Below are positions 63,315 through 64,000 of a stretch of 64,000 nucleotides of DNA, in pieces. Origin of the DNA: JACMJL01 sp963791805 (GTDB taxonomy: Bacteria; Bacillota; Clostridia; Clostridiales; Clostridiaceae); NCBI GenBank assembly GCA_963791805.1, contig CAWBTU010000004.1, forward strand, positions 744,001-808,000. Direction: 5' to 3'. Positions within the stretch are counted from its first letter, which is position 1. Each line of letters opens with the position of its first letter. Both the position numbers and the translations under genes were made by a program. The notes under the pieces were generated by a model. The model was not told where the DNA came from. It did not search any database and worked only from the letters and a program-made list of their open reading frames with translations.

Positions 63315-64000
63315 TATAATACCTCCCTAAGCGCCATAGATTTATTTAAGGTTTCAGCATATTCCTTTTCAGGTACTGAATCATATACAATTCCTGCTCC
63401 TGCTTGAACATATGCAAATTCATCTTTAAACACTATTGTTCTTATTGCAATGCATGTATCCATGCTACCTTCATAGGAGAAATAGCCTACAGCACCTGAA
63501 TATATTCCTCTTCTTACATTTTCAAGCTCATCGATAATCTCCATAGCTCTTATTTTTGGAGCTCCTGAAACTGTTCCTACTGGTAAACAGGATGAAAGTG
63601 CATTAAAACAATTAAGTCCTGGTACTAATTCTCCTGATACCTTAGAGGCTATATGCATAACATGTGAGAACATATCCACTTCCATAAACTTTTCTAATTT
63701 TACAGTTCCAAATTCACTTATCCTACCAATATCATTTCTTCCCAAATCAACCAACATTAAATGCTCAGCTACTTCCTTTTCATCTTGCAAAAGATCTTTA
63801 CTTAACTTTTCATCTTCCTTTACATCTTGCCCTCTTGGCCTTGTACCTGCAATAGGATTTGTATATACCTTATTATTCTCAACTTTAACTAAGCTTTCTG
63901 GTGAAGCACCTGCCAATTGAAAAGTTTCAAAATCAATATAAAACATATAGGGTGAAGGATTACTATTTCTTAGCCTTCTGTAAACTTCAAAGGGTGGTGT
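63314..64000 (-). CDS. trpE: Anthranilate synthase component I, C-terminal part
   Basis: Runs off the right edge; about 229 residues are visible. The chorismate-binding core is clear: FQLAGASPESLVKV, PIAGTRPRGQ, ERRDL-like HLMLVDLGRNDIGR, PVGTVSGAPKIRAMEIIDELE and QAGAGIVYDSVPEKEY. Converts chorismate to anthranilate with TrpG ammonia. The frame continues in phase to base 64000 (TPPFEVYRRL), so the ATG at 63946 is internal. The N-terminal Trp-binding region and the operon promoter lie outside the window. Confidence 0.94.
   Translation of the reverse strand, partial: TPPFEVYRRLRNSNPSPYMFYIDFETFQLAGASPESLVKVENNKVYTNPIAGTRPRGQDVKEDEKLSKDLLQDEKEVAEHLMLVDLGRNDIGRISEFGTVKLEKFMEVDMFSHVMHIASKVSGELVPGLNCFNALSSCLPVGTVSGAPKIRAMEIIDELENVRRGIYSGAVGYFSYEGSMDTCIAIRTIVFKDEFAYVQAGAGIVYDSVPEKEYAETLNKSMALREVL

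Noticed and set aside
1..64000. tRNA, rRNA, intact IS elements, prophage or toxin-antitoxin modules
   Set aside because: None could be seen on reading both strands.

Overview
The window is a low-GC, gene-dense chromosomal segment of a strictly fermentative Firmicute, most likely Clostridium sensu stricto. The evidence is the butyryl-CoA operon (crt-bcd-etfB-etfA-hbd) with a Rex gene and a Rex-type operator, NfnAB, CIRCE-controlled groES-groEL, a guaB-guaA pair behind a guanine riboswitch, a short-form ProRS and strong GGAGG ribosome sites. No rRNA, tRNA, CRISPR array, prophage or intact insertion sequence was seen. The species cannot be fixed from sequence alone.

Layout. 1-4 kb: small hypothetical genes and an orphan solute-binding lipoprotein. 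4-8.7 kb: pcrA-ligA (DNA repair and replication), separated by two copies of a palindromic repeat. 8.8-15 kb: envelope genes (polysaccharide deacetylase, lytic transglycosylase, a seven-repeat triple-tyrosine protein), a YerC-type regulator and an rRNA pseudouridine synthase. 15-22 kb: pullulanase, RNase Z, a UPF0178 protein, pgi, luxS, metF and a STAS-like protein. 22-25 kb: an ABC-2 exporter and a soluble chemoreceptor-like protein. 25-27.5 kb: a gene-poor, decayed stretch with a guaA C-terminal remnant, mini-ORFs and repeated hairpins. 27.5-33.2 kb: guaA, guaB, groEL (broken by a +1 frameshift in this sequence) and groES. 33.5-38.2 kb: a TVP38 membrane protein, 8-oxoG glycosylase, nfnB-nfnA and a DUF457 membrane protein. 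38.3-44.4 kb: the butyryl-CoA operon and rex. 44.5-50.4 kb: an HD-GYP protein, SdpI-like protein, antiporter remnant, cinA, a repeat-rich intergenic region and an ABC-F ATPase. 50.7-55.2 kb: flavodoxin, Cu/Zn SOD, MORN lipoprotein, a degenerate HD-GYP paralogue and a His-rich protein. 55.3-64 kb: proS, a methyltransferase, an L,D-transpeptidase and the compact trpEGDCFBA operon, whose trpE runs off the right edge.

How the parts work together. Crt, Bcd-EtfAB and Hbd turn acetoacetyl-CoA-derived intermediates into butyryl-CoA, with electron bifurcation to ferredoxin. NfnAB balances NADH, NADPH and ferredoxin, and Rex reads the NADH/NAD ratio and probably represses crt onward. GuaB and GuaA make GMP under guanine feedback.

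The least explained signal is a family of palindromic elements. Four clear copies (6.06, 6.17, 47.97 and 48.27 kb) each span exactly 50 bp from stem foot to stem foot, with compensatory stem changes and a shared 3' tail. One copy lies between two versions of the 3' coding end of pcrA, which suggests past insertion or duplication. Two others flank a 14-unit octamer tandem array.
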